A program made the position numbers and the translations under genes. This document shows, piece after piece, positions 27,366 to 47,635 of a stretch of 64,000 nucleotides of DNA (positions are counted from its first letter, which is position 1; every line of letters begins with the position of its first letter). The notes beneath the pieces are model-generated. The model searched no databases. It was not told where the DNA came from and saw only the letters and a program-made list of their open reading frames with translations. The DNA comes from Chloroflexota bacterium (GTDB lineage: Bacteria > Chloroflexota > Dehalococcoidia > Tepidiformales > Tepidiformaceae), in assembly GCA_026710655.1 (NCBI GenBank), contig JAPOQN010000005.1, positions 1 to 64,000 on the forward strand. The letters run 5' to 3'.

Positions 27366-28048
27366 GATTCGGAGGGCGGTTCGATGTCCGCGAAGACGGC
27401 GCGGACGTTCTCGTACATGCGTTTCGCGATGCGGACCCCGAGGGCGATGTCCTCGGTGCCATCGAGGCCGTTCTGGACGACGGCGTGCACGATGCGCCCG
27501 GTGCGGAAGCAGACCACCGTCTCCACGAGCCGGCCGATCTCGGCGGTCTGTTCTCCGAGGAGGAAGCCCTGGACGCCATCGCCAATGTCATCCAGCCAGA
27601 ACTCGGTCACGTCGGTGGCGGTGCGCTCGTTGACGAGGGTGCCGCAGAACAGGCTCATCGAGTCCTGGGCGGCCTCCACGTCGGCATAAAGCGTGGACTG
27701 CACGGTGATGAGGGCGGGGCCTCCGAGGTGGGTGAAGGGCTCGTTCCAGGAGAATTCGCGCACGGCGGCGTTGATGCGGCCGCGCGCCTCGAGCTGGTTG
27801 AGCTTGGCGCGCAGGTTCTCGACGTTGAACACCTGCGCCCAATCCCCGTTGTCGAAGGTGTTCGTGGTCTCGTTCTCCATGGCGAGGGGAAGGTCATCGA
27901 GGCTGATGAGCATGTCCTCGAGGGGGTAGGCGTCATCCGGAAGGTCGGTGGCGAACTCCTCCGGGGTATCGGCGCAGCCTGCGAGCAGCGCGAGGCCGAA
28001 GGCCGCGAGGACGGGGAGGAGGGTCAGTCGCAGTGAGGGGCGTCGCAC
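27362..28048 (-). CDS. Secreted lipoprotein of unknown function
   Basis: An export signal RRPSLRLTLLPVLAAFGLALLAGC carries a lipobox (LLAGC) followed by ADTPEE, so the mature protein is lipid-anchored at the cysteine. The 200-residue outer domain is unrecognised. It has FDNGDWAQVFNVENLRAKL and three later short strands. It resembles proteins that carry only a DUF-type extracytoplasmic domain. The GTG start at 28048 is set by the signal peptide. A TACGAT box lies 9 bases upstream. Confidence 0.7.
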   Translation of the reverse strand: MRRPSLRLTLLPVLAAFGLALLAGCADTPEEFATDLPDDAYPLEDMLISLDDLPLAMENETTNTFDNGDWAQVFNVENLRAKLNQLEARGRINAAVREFSWNEPFTHLGGPALITVQSTLYADVEAAQDSMSLFCGTLVNERTATDVTEFWLDDIGDGVQGFLLGEQTAEIGRLVETVVCFRTGRIVHAVVQNGLDGTEDIALGVRIAKRMYENVRAVFADIEPPSES

Positions 28049-28133
28049 GGAGCATCCATCGTACCGGACGGCGGGGGTGGCGGCTGCGGCGCGGGAGGGC
28101 CACGATCGGGGCTCAGTATCACGGGAGGACGCG

Positions 28134-28316
28134 TTGACGGGATTCCTGGCGGGAGCGCTGGTGTTGATCGCGGTTGGGGTCGTGGTGGGGGCGGTCGTGT
28201 TCCGCTGGCAGCGCGCCATCGCAGCGCTGCGGATGCTGCGCAAGGTCGGCTGGGCTTACGTGATCGCGATCGTCCTGCTGGCGGTGATCTACCTCTGGCG
28301 GGACGGCGGGTTCTGA
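28134..28316 (+). CDS. Small two-helix membrane protein, 60 aa
   Basis: A TTG start with GGGAGGA 5-6 bases upstream gives MTGFLAGALVLIAVGVVVGAVVF, a polar linker (RWQRAIAALRMLRKV) and AYVIAIVLLAVIYLW, so two transmembrane helices with a short basic loop. No family recognised. It ends 3 bases before the glycerate kinase start, so they are cotranscribed. Confidence 0.6.
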   Translation: MTGFLAGALVLIAVGVVVGAVVFRWQRAIAALRMLRKVGWAYVIAIVLLAVIYLWRDGGF

Positions 28317-28319
28317 GCC

Positions 28320-29420
28320 ATGCACATCCTGGTGGCTCCCCAGGAGTTCAAGGAGAGCCTGACGGCGGAGGAGGCAGCGGGGGCCATCGCCCGGGGCATT
28401 GCCACCGTGCGACCCGAGTGGACAGTCGAGGAGCTGCCGCTCGCGGATGGGGGACCGGGGTTTCTGGGGGCGCTGGCGCGGGCCACCGACGGACAGCTGC
28501 GCGTCGCGGAAACCCATGACGCGCTCGGGCGGGGGCGGACCGCGCACGTGCTCGACATCGCGGAGACGGGCACCTGCGCCGTCGAGGCGGCGATGGCGAA
28601 CGGCCTGGCGCTGATCGTGCCGACGGAGCGGGATACGCTGCGGGCGAGCACGGAAGGATTGGGGGAGCTGATTGCCGCAGCCCTTGAGGGCGGGCCGCGG
28701 CGGATCGTGGTGGGGGTGGGAGGAAGCGCGACGAGCGACGGTGGGTCGGGGATGGCACGAGCGCTGGGCGCGCACTTCCGCGACGAAGCGGGGCGCGACC
28801 TGCTACCGGGGGCGGCGGCGCTGGCGGAGCTGGCGCGCATCGACTGGTCGCCGCCGGAGTCCCTGGCGGGGGTGGACGTTGTGGTCGCGACGGACGTGAC
28901 GAACCCGCTGGTGGGGCCGCAGGGAGCGGCGGCGGTCTTCGGACCCCAAAAGGGCGCTTCACCGCGCGACGTCGAGACGATCGAGGCAGCGCTCCAGCGC
29001 TACGCGGCGGTGGTGGAGCGTTCGCTGGGGGTGGCGGTGGCGGGGATGCCCGGGGCGGGGGCGGCGGGCGGGCTGGCGGCCGGCCTGGTTGTGTTCCTGG
29101 GAGGACGCATCATGAGCGGGTTTGACGTGGTGGCGGAGGCGGTGGGGCTGGAGGGGCGGCTGCGCGGCGCGGACATCGTGGTGACCGGGGAGGGGAGCTT
29201 CGACGGGCAGTCGGGGCAGGGGAAAACGGTGGGGCGGGTTCGCCAACTGGCCGAGGAGGCGGGCGTTCCTTGCGTGGTGATGGCCGGGCGGGCGGAAGGG
29301 GCGGCGGGGGAGGTGCGCACGCTGGCCGACATCGAGCCCGAGCGGGAGGCCTCGATGCGGAACGCGGCGAGATTGCTGGAGGAGCTGGCGGGGCGGTGGG
29401 CTGGTTCAGTCGCCGTCTGA
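28320..29420 (+). CDS. Glycerate kinase (GarK/GlxK family)
   Basis: Phosphorylates D-glycerate, normally to 2-phosphoglycerate in the GarK/GlxK family. The 366-residue protein begins MHILVAPQEFKESLTAEEAA and contains PLADGGPGF, GVGGSATSDGGSGMARALG, ATDVTNPLVGPQGAAAVFGPQKGA and VTGEGSFDGQSGQGK (listed separately), the family landmarks. The start lies 3 bases after the small membrane protein. It runs 15 bases into the convergent CitE-like gene. The symbol is left blank because garK and glxK cannot be told apart. Confidence 0.92.
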   Translation: MHILVAPQEFKESLTAEEAAGAIARGIATVRPEWTVEELPLADGGPGFLGALARATDGQLRVAETHDALGRGRTAHVLDIAETGTCAVEAAMANGLALIVPTERDTLRASTEGLGELIAAALEGGPRRIVVGVGGSATSDGGSGMARALGAHFRDEAGRDLLPGAAALAELARIDWSPPESLAGVDVVVATDVTNPLVGPQGAAAVFGPQKGASPRDVETIEAALQRYAAVVERSLGVAVAGMPGAGAAGGLAAGLVVFLGGRIMSGFDVVAEAVGLEGRLRGADIVVTGEGSFDGQSGQGKTVGRVRQLAEEAGVPCVVMAGRAEGAAGEVRTLADIEPEREASMRNAARLLEELAGRWAGSVAV

Positions 29421-30227
29421 GGCGCGATCGAGCGTGCGCCGGGCCTGTCGCGCGCGGGGCGCATCGACGACGGCGCCGGCGCGGCGCGCGACCCATGCGC
29501 CTTCGGGGCGCGACTCGTAGGCCTCAATATCGGCGCGGGCGCGCTTGAGCACGGTCTCGGTGGGCGCGAAGACATCGTTGGCGCCGGCGACAAGCCGGGC
29601 GTCGCCGAGCACGGCCCCGGCGAAGCCGTAGTTGGCCATGTCGCGCAGCTCGAGCGAGCTGCCGTCGATGAGGGCCACCCCCTCGTGGGCGGCGGCGACA
29701 GCGATGACGTTTCCGCGGGCGTAGGCGAGGCGGGGGCCGCTCTCCTCGAGGCGGGCGCCAACGTCGCGGGCGAACGCTTCGGAGTCGAGGAGGAGACCGG
29801 CGGTTCGGGGAGCGGCGGCGAGGCTCTCGGCAGCGCGGAGGAGGCCGCGGGCCGTATCGACGACGGGGAAGAGGGCGACCTGGCCCGGTTCGATGTCGCG
29901 CGTGTGCTCGAATTCGCGGAGGAGGACGGCGGTATCGCGCACGTCCTGGGGCTCGGTGCAGTGGGGGAGGAGGATAGCTGCCAGCCGGGGGCCGGTGATG
30001 GCGTCGAGGTCGTCGCGGGTGAGCTGGGTGCGGGGGTGGTTCACCGCGACGAGGGCGGTCTTGCCTGCCTCGGCGATGCGTTCCACGGCCTCGGCGACGG
30101 CAGCGCGCAGCTCCTCGACGGGCTCGGTTTCGTCGGTGAGGGCGAGGAGGACGGCGTCGGCGCCGGACTCGAGGGCGGCATCGAGGGACTCACCGGGGCG
30201 GGCGCGGAGGATGCTGCGAAGGCGCAT
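29406..30227 (-). CDS. HpcH/HpaI aldolase / CitE-like protein, possibly inactive
   Basis: A TIM-barrel protein of 273 residues matching the CitE-like family in layout (SLDAALESGADAVLLALTD, then AAILLPHCTEPQDV, GQVALFPVVDTARGLL, GFAGAVLGDARLVAGANDVF). The usual substrate arginine (PRxN) reads AVNHPR, and the metal glutamate in IET is VDT. Catalysis in the standard way is doubtful. It lies directly after the DinB-like gene on the same strand, whose stop abuts its ATG. Confidence 0.72.
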   Translation of the reverse strand: MRLRSILRARPGESLDAALESGADAVLLALTDETEPVEELRAAVAEAVERIAEAGKTALVAVNHPRTQLTRDDLDAITGPRLAAILLPHCTEPQDVRDTAVLLREFEHTRDIEPGQVALFPVVDTARGLLRAAESLAAAPRTAGLLLDSEAFARDVGARLEESGPRLAYARGNVIAVAAAHEGVALIDGSSLELRDMANYGFAGAVLGDARLVAGANDVFAPTETVLKRARADIEAYESRPEGAWVARRAGAVVDAPRARQARRTLDRASDGD

Positions 30228-30746
30228 CTAGACGCCACCCGCCACGCTGCGATCGAGGGCGGCGAGGTTAAGGTCACCGCGCAGGCCCATCACACCCTGC
30301 AGGTGGTCGAGGGCATGGCGGTAGACGACCTCGGCGATCCACTGGCACGTGACCGGTCCCCAGTGACCGTCATCGCGCAGGTGGAGCCAGGCGGCATCGT
30401 CGAGCTCGCGGAAGACATCAAACTCCTCGTCGCGAACGCGGCCGAGCTGTTCCACCAGGCCCCCGAGGGGGGCGCCGACGTCATAGCGTTCGTCGCGCCA
30501 GACGCGGCGGCTGTAGTCGGCGGGTTCGAGCATGTCGGGGATGGCGGCCCAGCGAAGGAGGGGCAGGTAGACGTACTCCTCCATGTCGACGAGGTGGGCG
30601 AAGTGTTCGTGGATGGACCACTCGTCGGGGTCGGGGCTCCAGCGGTGCTGGTCGCCCGGGAGGTCGCGCACGGCCCAGGCCAGGTCGGCGGTGGTGGCGC
30701 GGAGCCTGGCAACTAGCTGGGTGCGGTATTCCGCGGTGAGGCTCAC
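30228..30746 (-). CDS. DinB-family (DUF664-like) putative metalloenzyme
   Basis: A four-helix-bundle protein of 172 residues, with candidate metal histidines in SIHEHFAHLVDMEE and in YRHALDHLQG. DinB-fold proteins include thiol-dependent S-transferases and many of unknown role. The GTG start at 30746 is preceded by TATACT 8 bases upstream and no Shine-Dalgarno. Its stop touches the start of the CitE-like gene. Confidence 0.78.
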   Translation of the reverse strand: MSLTAEYRTQLVARLRATTADLAWAVRDLPGDQHRWSPDPDEWSIHEHFAHLVDMEEYVYLPLLRWAAIPDMLEPADYSRRVWRDERYDVGAPLGGLVEQLGRVRDEEFDVFRELDDAAWLHLRDDGHWGPVTCQWIAEVVYRHALDHLQGVMGLRGDLNLAALDRSVAGGV

Positions 30747-30754
30747 GCCTGTCG

Positions 30755-30760
30755 AGTATA
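30755..30760 (-). promoter_or_regulatory. -10 box of the DinB-like gene
   Basis: TATACT on the minus strand, 8 bases before the GTG. Near-consensus -10 with an essentially absent leader. Confidence 0.5.
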
Positions 30761-30785
30761 GAGGGAGTTGGAGATAGTGGCTGGC

Positions 30786-30806
30786 GGTCGGTGGTCGGTG
30801 GTCGGT
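30786..30806 (+). repeat. Triple GGTCGGT tandem repeat
   Basis: GGTCGGT repeated three times without interruption in the short gap between the DinB-like and radical SAM genes. No function apparent; a replication-slippage site. Confidence 0.7.
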
Positions 30807-30811
30807 GAGGG

Positions 30812-32698
<1,887 letters not shown>

Positions 32699-32752
32699 TG
32701 TGTCCTTTGGGCGGCGTGAGCCGCGCTACTCACATGGTAGCGGGCGCCGGTG

Positions 32753-32758
32753 TAGTGT
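32753..32758 (+). promoter_or_regulatory. -10 box of ispDF (leaderless)
   Basis: TAGTGT, 6 bases (GCGGCC), ATG at 32765. On the other strand TACCAT (32736-32741) is a candidate -10 for the radical SAM gene, with a leader of about 30 bases. Confidence 0.5.
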
Positions 32759-32764
32759 GCGGCC

Positions 32765-33436
32765 ATGCAGGTCGACGCCGTGGTGGTCGCAGCAGGGCGG
32801 TCGACGCGCTTCGGGGAGGGGGACAAGCTGCTCGCCGACCTGAACGGGCGGCCGCTGATCGCCTGGACGCTGGCAGCGCTGGCGGAGGCGGGGTCGATCG
32901 GGCGGGTTGCGATCGTGGGGCGGGAGGAGCTGCTGGGGGCGCTGCGGGCGATCGGGCGCGAAGTTCTTGGGGAGGCGCTGGCGGCGGTGGTGCCGGGGGG
33001 CGCGCGGCGACGGGACAGCGTGGAGGCGGGGCTGCGGGCGGTGGCGAGCGAGTACGTGGCGATCCATGACGGGGCGCGACCGCTAGTGACGCCCGCGCTC
33101 ATCGATGCCTGCGTAGCAGAGGCGGCGAAGGCCGACGGGGCGATCCTCGTGGGGCCCGTAACGGACACGATCAAGGAAGTGGAGGGGGATACGATCGTGG
33201 GGAGCCCTCAACGGGGGCGGCTGCGGGCGGCGCAGACGCCGCAGGTGGTACGTCGCGAGGCGTGGCTCGAAGCGGCGGCGCTCTCCGAGGGGGACGAGAC
33301 GGACGACGCGGCCATGCTCGCGCGGGCGGGGCTGGAGGTGCGAACGGTCGAAGGCGACCCGTCAAACCTCAAGGTGACACGGCCGATCGACCTGATGCTG
33401 GCGCAAGCGCTGCTGGCGGAGCGGGAGGGAAGCTGA
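32765..33436 (+). CDS. ispD: 2-C-methyl-D-erythritol 4-phosphate cytidylyltransferase IspD
   Basis: Third step of the MEP isoprenoid pathway, joining CTP and MEP. The 223-residue nucleotidyltransferase shows AAGRSTRFGEGDKLLADLNGRP (nucleotide loop, split), VPGGARRRDSVEAGL, IHDGARPLVTP and QTPQVVRREAW. The stop TGA overlaps the ispF ATG in TGATG, giving translational coupling. These two adjacent steps are commonly paired, sometimes fused, in bacteria. Confidence 0.95.
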   Translation: MQVDAVVVAAGRSTRFGEGDKLLADLNGRPLIAWTLAALAEAGSIGRVAIVGREELLGALRAIGREVLGEALAAVVPGGARRRDSVEAGLRAVASEYVAIHDGARPLVTPALIDACVAEAAKADGAILVGPVTDTIKEVEGDTIVGSPQRGRLRAAQTPQVVRREAWLEAAALSEGDETDDAAMLARAGLEVRTVEGDPSNLKVTRPIDLMLAQALLAEREGS

Positions 33437-33918
33437 TGCGGGTGGGAATCGGAGAGGACCTGCACCGGGTCGAGGAAGGGCGGACGTTGGTGTTGGGCGG
33501 GATCACGATCGAGGGGGCGGCGGGGCTGGCGGGGCACAGCGACGCGGATGTGCTGCTGCACGCGGTCACGGACGCGGTGCTGGGGGCGGCGGGGAAGGGT
33601 GACCTGGGGACGCATTTCCCCAGTTCGGACGACCGCTGGAAAGACGCCGACAGCCGCGTGTTCCTGGGGGAGGCACTGCGGATGGCGCGGGAGGATGGCT
33701 GGTCGCTCGCGAACGTCGATGCGACGGTGCGGGCGGAGCGGCCGCGTCTGGCTTCCCACCTGGGAGCCATCCGCGAGAGCATCGCGGAGATCGCGGGTGT
33801 CGAGCCGGCGCGGGTGAACGTGAAGGCGAAGAGCGGGGAAGGGGTGGACGCGGTGGGGCGCGGCGAGGCGATCGGGGCGACGGCGGCGGTGTTGCTGGAG
33901 GCAGCGCCGCGAGGCTAG
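33436..33918 (+). CDS. ispF: 2-C-methyl-D-erythritol 2,4-cyclodiphosphate synthase IspF
   Basis: Cyclises CDP-ME-2-phosphate in the MEP pathway; a zinc-containing homotrimer. The 160-residue protein has GIGEDLHRV (metal Asp8 and His10), HSDADVLLHAVTDA (catalytic and metal His), GDLGTHFPSSD, a core VNVKAKSGEGVDAVGRGE, and the family end. Start at 33436 by the overlap with ispD. Convergent with rpoC. Confidence 0.96.
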   Translation: MRVGIGEDLHRVEEGRTLVLGGITIEGAAGLAGHSDADVLLHAVTDAVLGAAGKGDLGTHFPSSDDRWKDADSRVFLGEALRMAREDGWSLANVDATVRAERPRLASHLGAIRESIAEIAGVEPARVNVKAKSGEGVDAVGRGEAIGATAAVLLEAAPRG

Positions 33919-33943
33919 TCGCGACGCCGCCTCCGGGCGGTAC

Positions 33944-42221
<8,278 letters not shown>

Positions 42222-42317
42222 GTACTGGCGACTCCTTCAGTCCATGGGTTCTGAATGGCACAGTTCGGCAAGGTCACGGTTCGGGGGTTCTGCGCGATGG
42301 CACAGCACGCCAGATTG

Positions 42318-42346
42318 AGAGTACGCAAAGCACCCCCCGCTGTCAA
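42318..42346 (-). promoter_or_regulatory. rpoBC promoter
   Basis: On the minus strand a perfect TTGACA (42341-42346), 17-base spacer, TACTCT (42318-42323). Transcription would start near 42311, giving a leader of about 90 bases before rpoB. It is the best housekeeping promoter in the window. Confidence 0.8.
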
Positions 42347-42353
42347 CAGCTGG

Positions 42354-42382
42354 GGCCACGAAAACCTGGGGTTTTCGTGGCC
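42354..42382 (-). terminator. Terminator-like hairpin between clpC and rpoB
   Basis: A perfect 13-bp inverted repeat, GGCCACGAAAACC with GGTTTTCGTGGCC, around a 3-base loop. It lies 17 bases beyond the clpC stop and just upstream of the rpoB -35, so it should insulate the two units. It lacks a clear U tract after the stem. Confidence 0.7.
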
Positions 42383-42398
42383 TGGCTGAGAGGCCGGG

Positions 42399-44879
<2,481 letters not shown>

Positions 44880-44894
44880 TGCGTTCCCTCCTGG

Positions 44895-46817
44895 CTAGTC
44901 CCCGGCCCTGGTGGCAGCGCCACCTTCGCCGGATGCCGTGACTGCTTCCCCGGGGGCTTGCGCCTCCGAGGAACTCTCGCTTACCGCTTCCTCGGTCTGA
45001 TCCTCGCTGGCGGCGGGGGCCTCCTCGGCGCTGGCCTCCTCGCTGGCGGCGGGGGCTTCCTCGACAGCGGCCTCGGGGGAGGCGTCCTCGCTGGCGGCGG
45101 GGGCTTCCTCGGCACTGGCCTCGGGGGCAGCGTCCTCGCTCGCAGCGGGAGCTTCCTCGACAGCGGCCGGGGCTTCTGCCTCGGCAGCGGCCTCGGGGGC
45201 GGCATCCTCGCTGGCGGCGGGAGCTTCCTCGACAGCGGCCTCGGGGGAGGCATCCTCGCTGGCGGCGGGGGCTTCCTCCGCAGCAACGGCGGCAGTCTCT
45301 TCGCCGTCGGCGGGAGTGGCCTCCGCCTCTCCATCAAGGGTCAGGGCGCGGCCGGACTCGGCGTTCTCGAGCGCCTGGGCGAAGGCGTGCGCGAAGGCCG
45401 AGACGGGCTCGGGGTCGTTGGCGACGGCCTGCTCGACGGTCTCCTGCGCGGTGCGCGGGCGGGAGGGCGACTGGGAGGAGTCGCGCTTGTCCAACCCGAA
45501 CTCCTCGCGAACATCGTCGGGCCAATCGATGACGGAGCCGTTGCGGTCGAAGCCGAAGCCCATCGCTTCGGCGTCGTTGCGCGCCTGGCGGAGGCTGAGG
45601 CCGAGGCGGTGGCGGTCCTTCTCGATACGTACGAGCTTGACCGGCACGACGTTGCCTTCTTCCAGGACCTCGCGGGGGTGCTGGATGCGGCGATTCGTGA
45701 TCTCGGAGATGTGGATGAGGCCCTCGATCGGTCCGTCGAGGCGGACGAAGGCGCCGAAGGGCATGAGCTTCGTCACCCTGCCGATGAGCACCTGGCCGAT
45801 GACGAAACGGTCGACGGCGCTGTCCCACTCCTCGGGGTGGGCGCGCTTGAGCGAGAGCGAAATCTTGCGGGCCTCGCGGTCGACGCGGAGGACGTAGGCC
45901 TTGACCTCATCGCCAATGGTGAAGAGGTCCTTCGCCTTCTTGCCGCGTTCCCAGGTGAGCTCGGTGAGGTGGGCGAGGCCGTCGGCGCCGCCGAGGTCGA
46001 CGAAGACGCCGAAATCGGTGATGGAGGAGATGCGGCCCTCGCGAATCTCGCCTTCCTGGAGCTCCTGGATGATCCGCTCCTTCTGCTCGCGGCGCCATTC
46101 CGTCATGGCGGCGCGCTCGGAGAGGATGGCGCGGTTCTTGCGGCGGTTGAGCTCGATGACCTTGAGGCGCACTTCCTTGCCAACGAGTGTGGCGAGGGCG
46201 CTGGCGGCATCGGGGTTGTCGCGCCGGATGCTGTCGATCTGGGAGAGGGGGATGAAGGCGTTGACGCCCTCGACGTTGGCGAGCACGCCGCCGCGGTTAT
46301 GGCCGACGATCTCGGCGGAGAATATCTCGCCGGACTCGAGGCGGCCGGCCAGGATCTCCCAGCCTTCCTCGCCGCGGGCGCGGTCGAGGGAGACGATGCC
46401 GTGACCCTCGGAGCTCATCGGCTGAAGGACCATCACGCGGACGGTGTCGCCGGCCTTCAGGCGGCTCTGGCCCTCGACGCCCATAGAGAGCATCTCGCTC
46501 TGGGGGATGACGGCCTCCGTCTTGGTGCCGACATCGACGATGACGCCGTCGGGCGAGGCGCCCATGACGACGCCGCTGATGATCTCGCCGCGGCGGAGGC
46601 TGCCCGGCTGGGCAGCTTCGGTTTCGAGAAGGGCGGCCATGTCCATCTCGGCGCTCGGCTCGGGCCGGGCGGTTTCGGCGGGCGCCGGCGGGGCCGGTTG
46701 GGCAGTTGCTGCGGGGGGCTCGGGAGTGGTTTCAGGGGTGGCTGGCGGGTCGGCGACAACCGCGGGGGCGGGAGAGTCGCCGGTGGTGGCCTCGGGGGCC
46801 TGTTCGTCGGTGGACAC
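44895..46817 (-). CDS. rpsA: S1 RNA-binding domain protein (ribosomal S1-like) with acidic repeat tail
   Basis: Four S1 OB-fold domains lie at about 77-146, 160-235, 253-325 and 338-410 (for example SSITDFGVFVDLGGADGLAHLTEL). They are flanked by a Pro/Ala-rich N-terminus of 70 residues and a C-terminal tail of over 200. The tail is a repeat of Glu-Ala-Pro-Ala-Ala-Ser-Glu units (about residues 505-615), strongly acidic and probably disordered. Four-domain S1 proteins are typical outside Proteobacteria, where they bind mRNA or 30S; translation initiation on leaderless mRNAs is a reason to look at it. GTG start with GGAG 8 bases upstream. Symbol by analogy. Confidence 0.85.
   Translation of the reverse strand: MSTDEQAPEATTGDSPAPAVVADPPATPETTPEPPAATAQPAPPAPAETARPEPSAEMDMAALLETEAAQPGSLRRGEIISGVVMGASPDGVIVDVGTKTEAVIPQSEMLSMGVEGQSRLKAGDTVRVMVLQPMSSEGHGIVSLDRARGEEGWEILAGRLESGEIFSAEIVGHNRGGVLANVEGVNAFIPLSQIDSIRRDNPDAASALATLVGKEVRLKVIELNRRKNRAILSERAAMTEWRREQKERIIQELQEGEIREGRISSITDFGVFVDLGGADGLAHLTELTWERGKKAKDLFTIGDEVKAYVLRVDREARKISLSLKRAHPEEWDSAVDRFVIGQVLIGRVTKLMPFGAFVRLDGPIEGLIHISEITNRRIQHPREVLEEGNVVPVKLVRIEKDRHRLGLSLRQARNDAEAMGFGFDRNGSVIDWPDDVREEFGLDKRDSSQSPSRPRTAQETVEQAVANDPEPVSAFAHAFAQALENAESGRALTLDGEAEATPADGEETAAVAAEEAPAASEDASPEAAVEEAPAASEDAAPEAAAEAEAPAAVEEAPAASEDAAPEASAEEAPAASEDASPEAAVEEAPAASEEASAEEAPAASEDQTEEAVSESSSEAQAPGEAVTASGEGGAATRAGD
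45001..45290 (-). repeat. In-frame tandem repeats in the S1 protein tail
   Basis: Imperfect repeats of about 48 bases encode EAPAASEDASPEAAVE-type units. The core EAPAASE occurs six times. Copy-number changes by slippage are expected. Confidence 0.85.
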
Positions 46818-46887
46818 GTGTGGGCTCCGTTTGACCGCGTTGCCCGTCTGATGATGAGGCGAGAGGACGGCCGCTGATGTGGTCTCG

Positions 46888-46917
46888 ATTGTAGCAGCGC
46901 CTCGATCTTGGTGCGAA
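46888..46917 (-). promoter_or_regulatory. Promoter of the S1-clpC operon
   Basis: Minus-strand TACAAT (46888-46893) with TTCGCA (46912-46917) at 18 bases spacing. The leader would be about 65 bases to the GTG at 46817. The -10 is excellent; the -35 is moderate. Confidence 0.6.
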
Positions 46918-46972
46918 ACGCAGATGCTTAACGAAGCCGCAGAGGGGCAAGCGGGTCAGGGGGATTGAGAGA

Positions 46973-47088
46973 CCCGGCGGCGGCCTATTTTCCCACCCAG
47001 TTACCCGGGCAGTATCGTCGGCGCTGAGGCGTTTCACTTCCGTGTTCGGGATGGGAACGGGTGGGGCCACCTCGCTCTAGCCACCAGA
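46973..47088 (-). rRNA. rrf: 5S ribosomal RNA
   Basis: The minus strand reads as a complete 5S rRNA of about 116 nt. Conserved blocks include CCCATCCCGAACACGGAAGTGAAAC (in part) and the GCGCCGACGATACTG region. The 5' CTGGTGGC pairs with 3' GCCGCCGG as helix I. It stands alone: no 16S, 23S or tRNA gene lies within the window on either side. Confidence 0.95.
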
Positions 47089-47094
47089 GCATTC

Positions 47095-47123
47095 AGTATC
47101 GAGGGGGAGGCGGGGAGGCGCAA
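47095..47123 (-). promoter_or_regulatory. 5S rRNA promoter
   Basis: Minus-strand TTGCGC (47118-47123), 17-base spacer, GATACT (47095-47100), then 6-7 bases to the mature 5' end. This spacing means the mature 5S start is essentially the transcription start. Confidence 0.6.
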
Positions 47124-47177
47124 GGGCCGGGGGGAAAGGGCCGGTTCTATCCAACCCTGCCACCACAAGAGGCGCGG

Positions 47178-47537
47178 TTACCTGGCTGCTACCTCGGCCT
47201 GGTGTTTCTCCTGGAAGGCAGGGATCTCGTCAAGCGTTCGGCTGACGGTGCTCCACGTGCAGGCGATGCAGAGGCCTGCCACCTGCCCTTCAGCGGGTTG
47301 AAAGCCCAAAACCAGATGCTGCCTGGGATCATCGGGACCGAGAACCGCTGCCGCCACCTTGCTCAGCTTCTCGTCGACTCGGTGAACCGCACCTTTGACG
47401 GCTTCATACCCTTCCCGAATCTCGGAAGCGAGGTCGCCGAGGCCGCCGGCGATCATCTCCGCCTGCAGGGGGTCCATACCGCCTTTGCGGCTGAGCCCGG
47501 TTCGGAAGTCGCGTTCGTCGAAGCGCCGGATTGCCAT
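47178..47537 (-). CDS. Hypothetical protein, 119 aa, with operator-like promoter
   Basis: Not recognised. It begins MAIRRFDERDFRTGL, then a helical segment (IAGGLGDLASEIREGYEAVKGAVHRVDEKLSKV) suggests a coiled coil at about 30-62. The C-terminal half has two cysteines (GLCIACTW). Base composition is less GC-extreme than its neighbours. A good TTGACA promoter sits so close that its message has almost no leader, and a 9-bp inverted repeat flanks the -35. It could be a small regulatory or antitoxin-like protein, but no partner gene is next to it. Confidence 0.55.
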   Translation of the reverse strand: MAIRRFDERDFRTGLSRKGGMDPLQAEMIAGGLGDLASEIREGYEAVKGAVHRVDEKLSKVAAAVLGPDDPRQHLVLGFQPAEGQVAGLCIACTWSTVSRTLDEIPAFQEKHQAEVAAR

Positions 47538-47544
47538 GCCCGCC

Positions 47545-47572
47545 AGTATGCGCTTGTTAACGGCAATGTCAA
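47545..47572 (-). promoter_or_regulatory. Promoter of the 119-aa gene
   Basis: Minus-strand TTGACA (47567-47572), 16 bases, CATACT (47545-47550), then only 7 bases to the ATG at 47537. The message is leaderless or nearly so. Confidence 0.65.
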
Positions 47573-47600
47573 TAGGCCGGAACGTTTGTCGTTGCCGTTA
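47558..47600. promoter_or_regulatory. Inverted repeat around the 119-aa gene promoter
   Basis: TAACGGCAA (47558-47566) and TTGCCGTTA (47592-47600) are perfect 9-bp arms 25 bases apart. One arm fills the spacer between -35 and -10, the other lies upstream of the -35. The position suits a repressor operator. Confidence 0.5.
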
Positions 47601-47635
47601 TGGAGCGTTGGGCGGCAAACCAGAGCCCCGCTGGT

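Noticed and set aside
46950-46976. GGGTC/GACCC hairpin as a 5S terminator
   Set aside because: Only five base pairs, overlaps the 5S 3' end and has no U tract; too weak to annotate.
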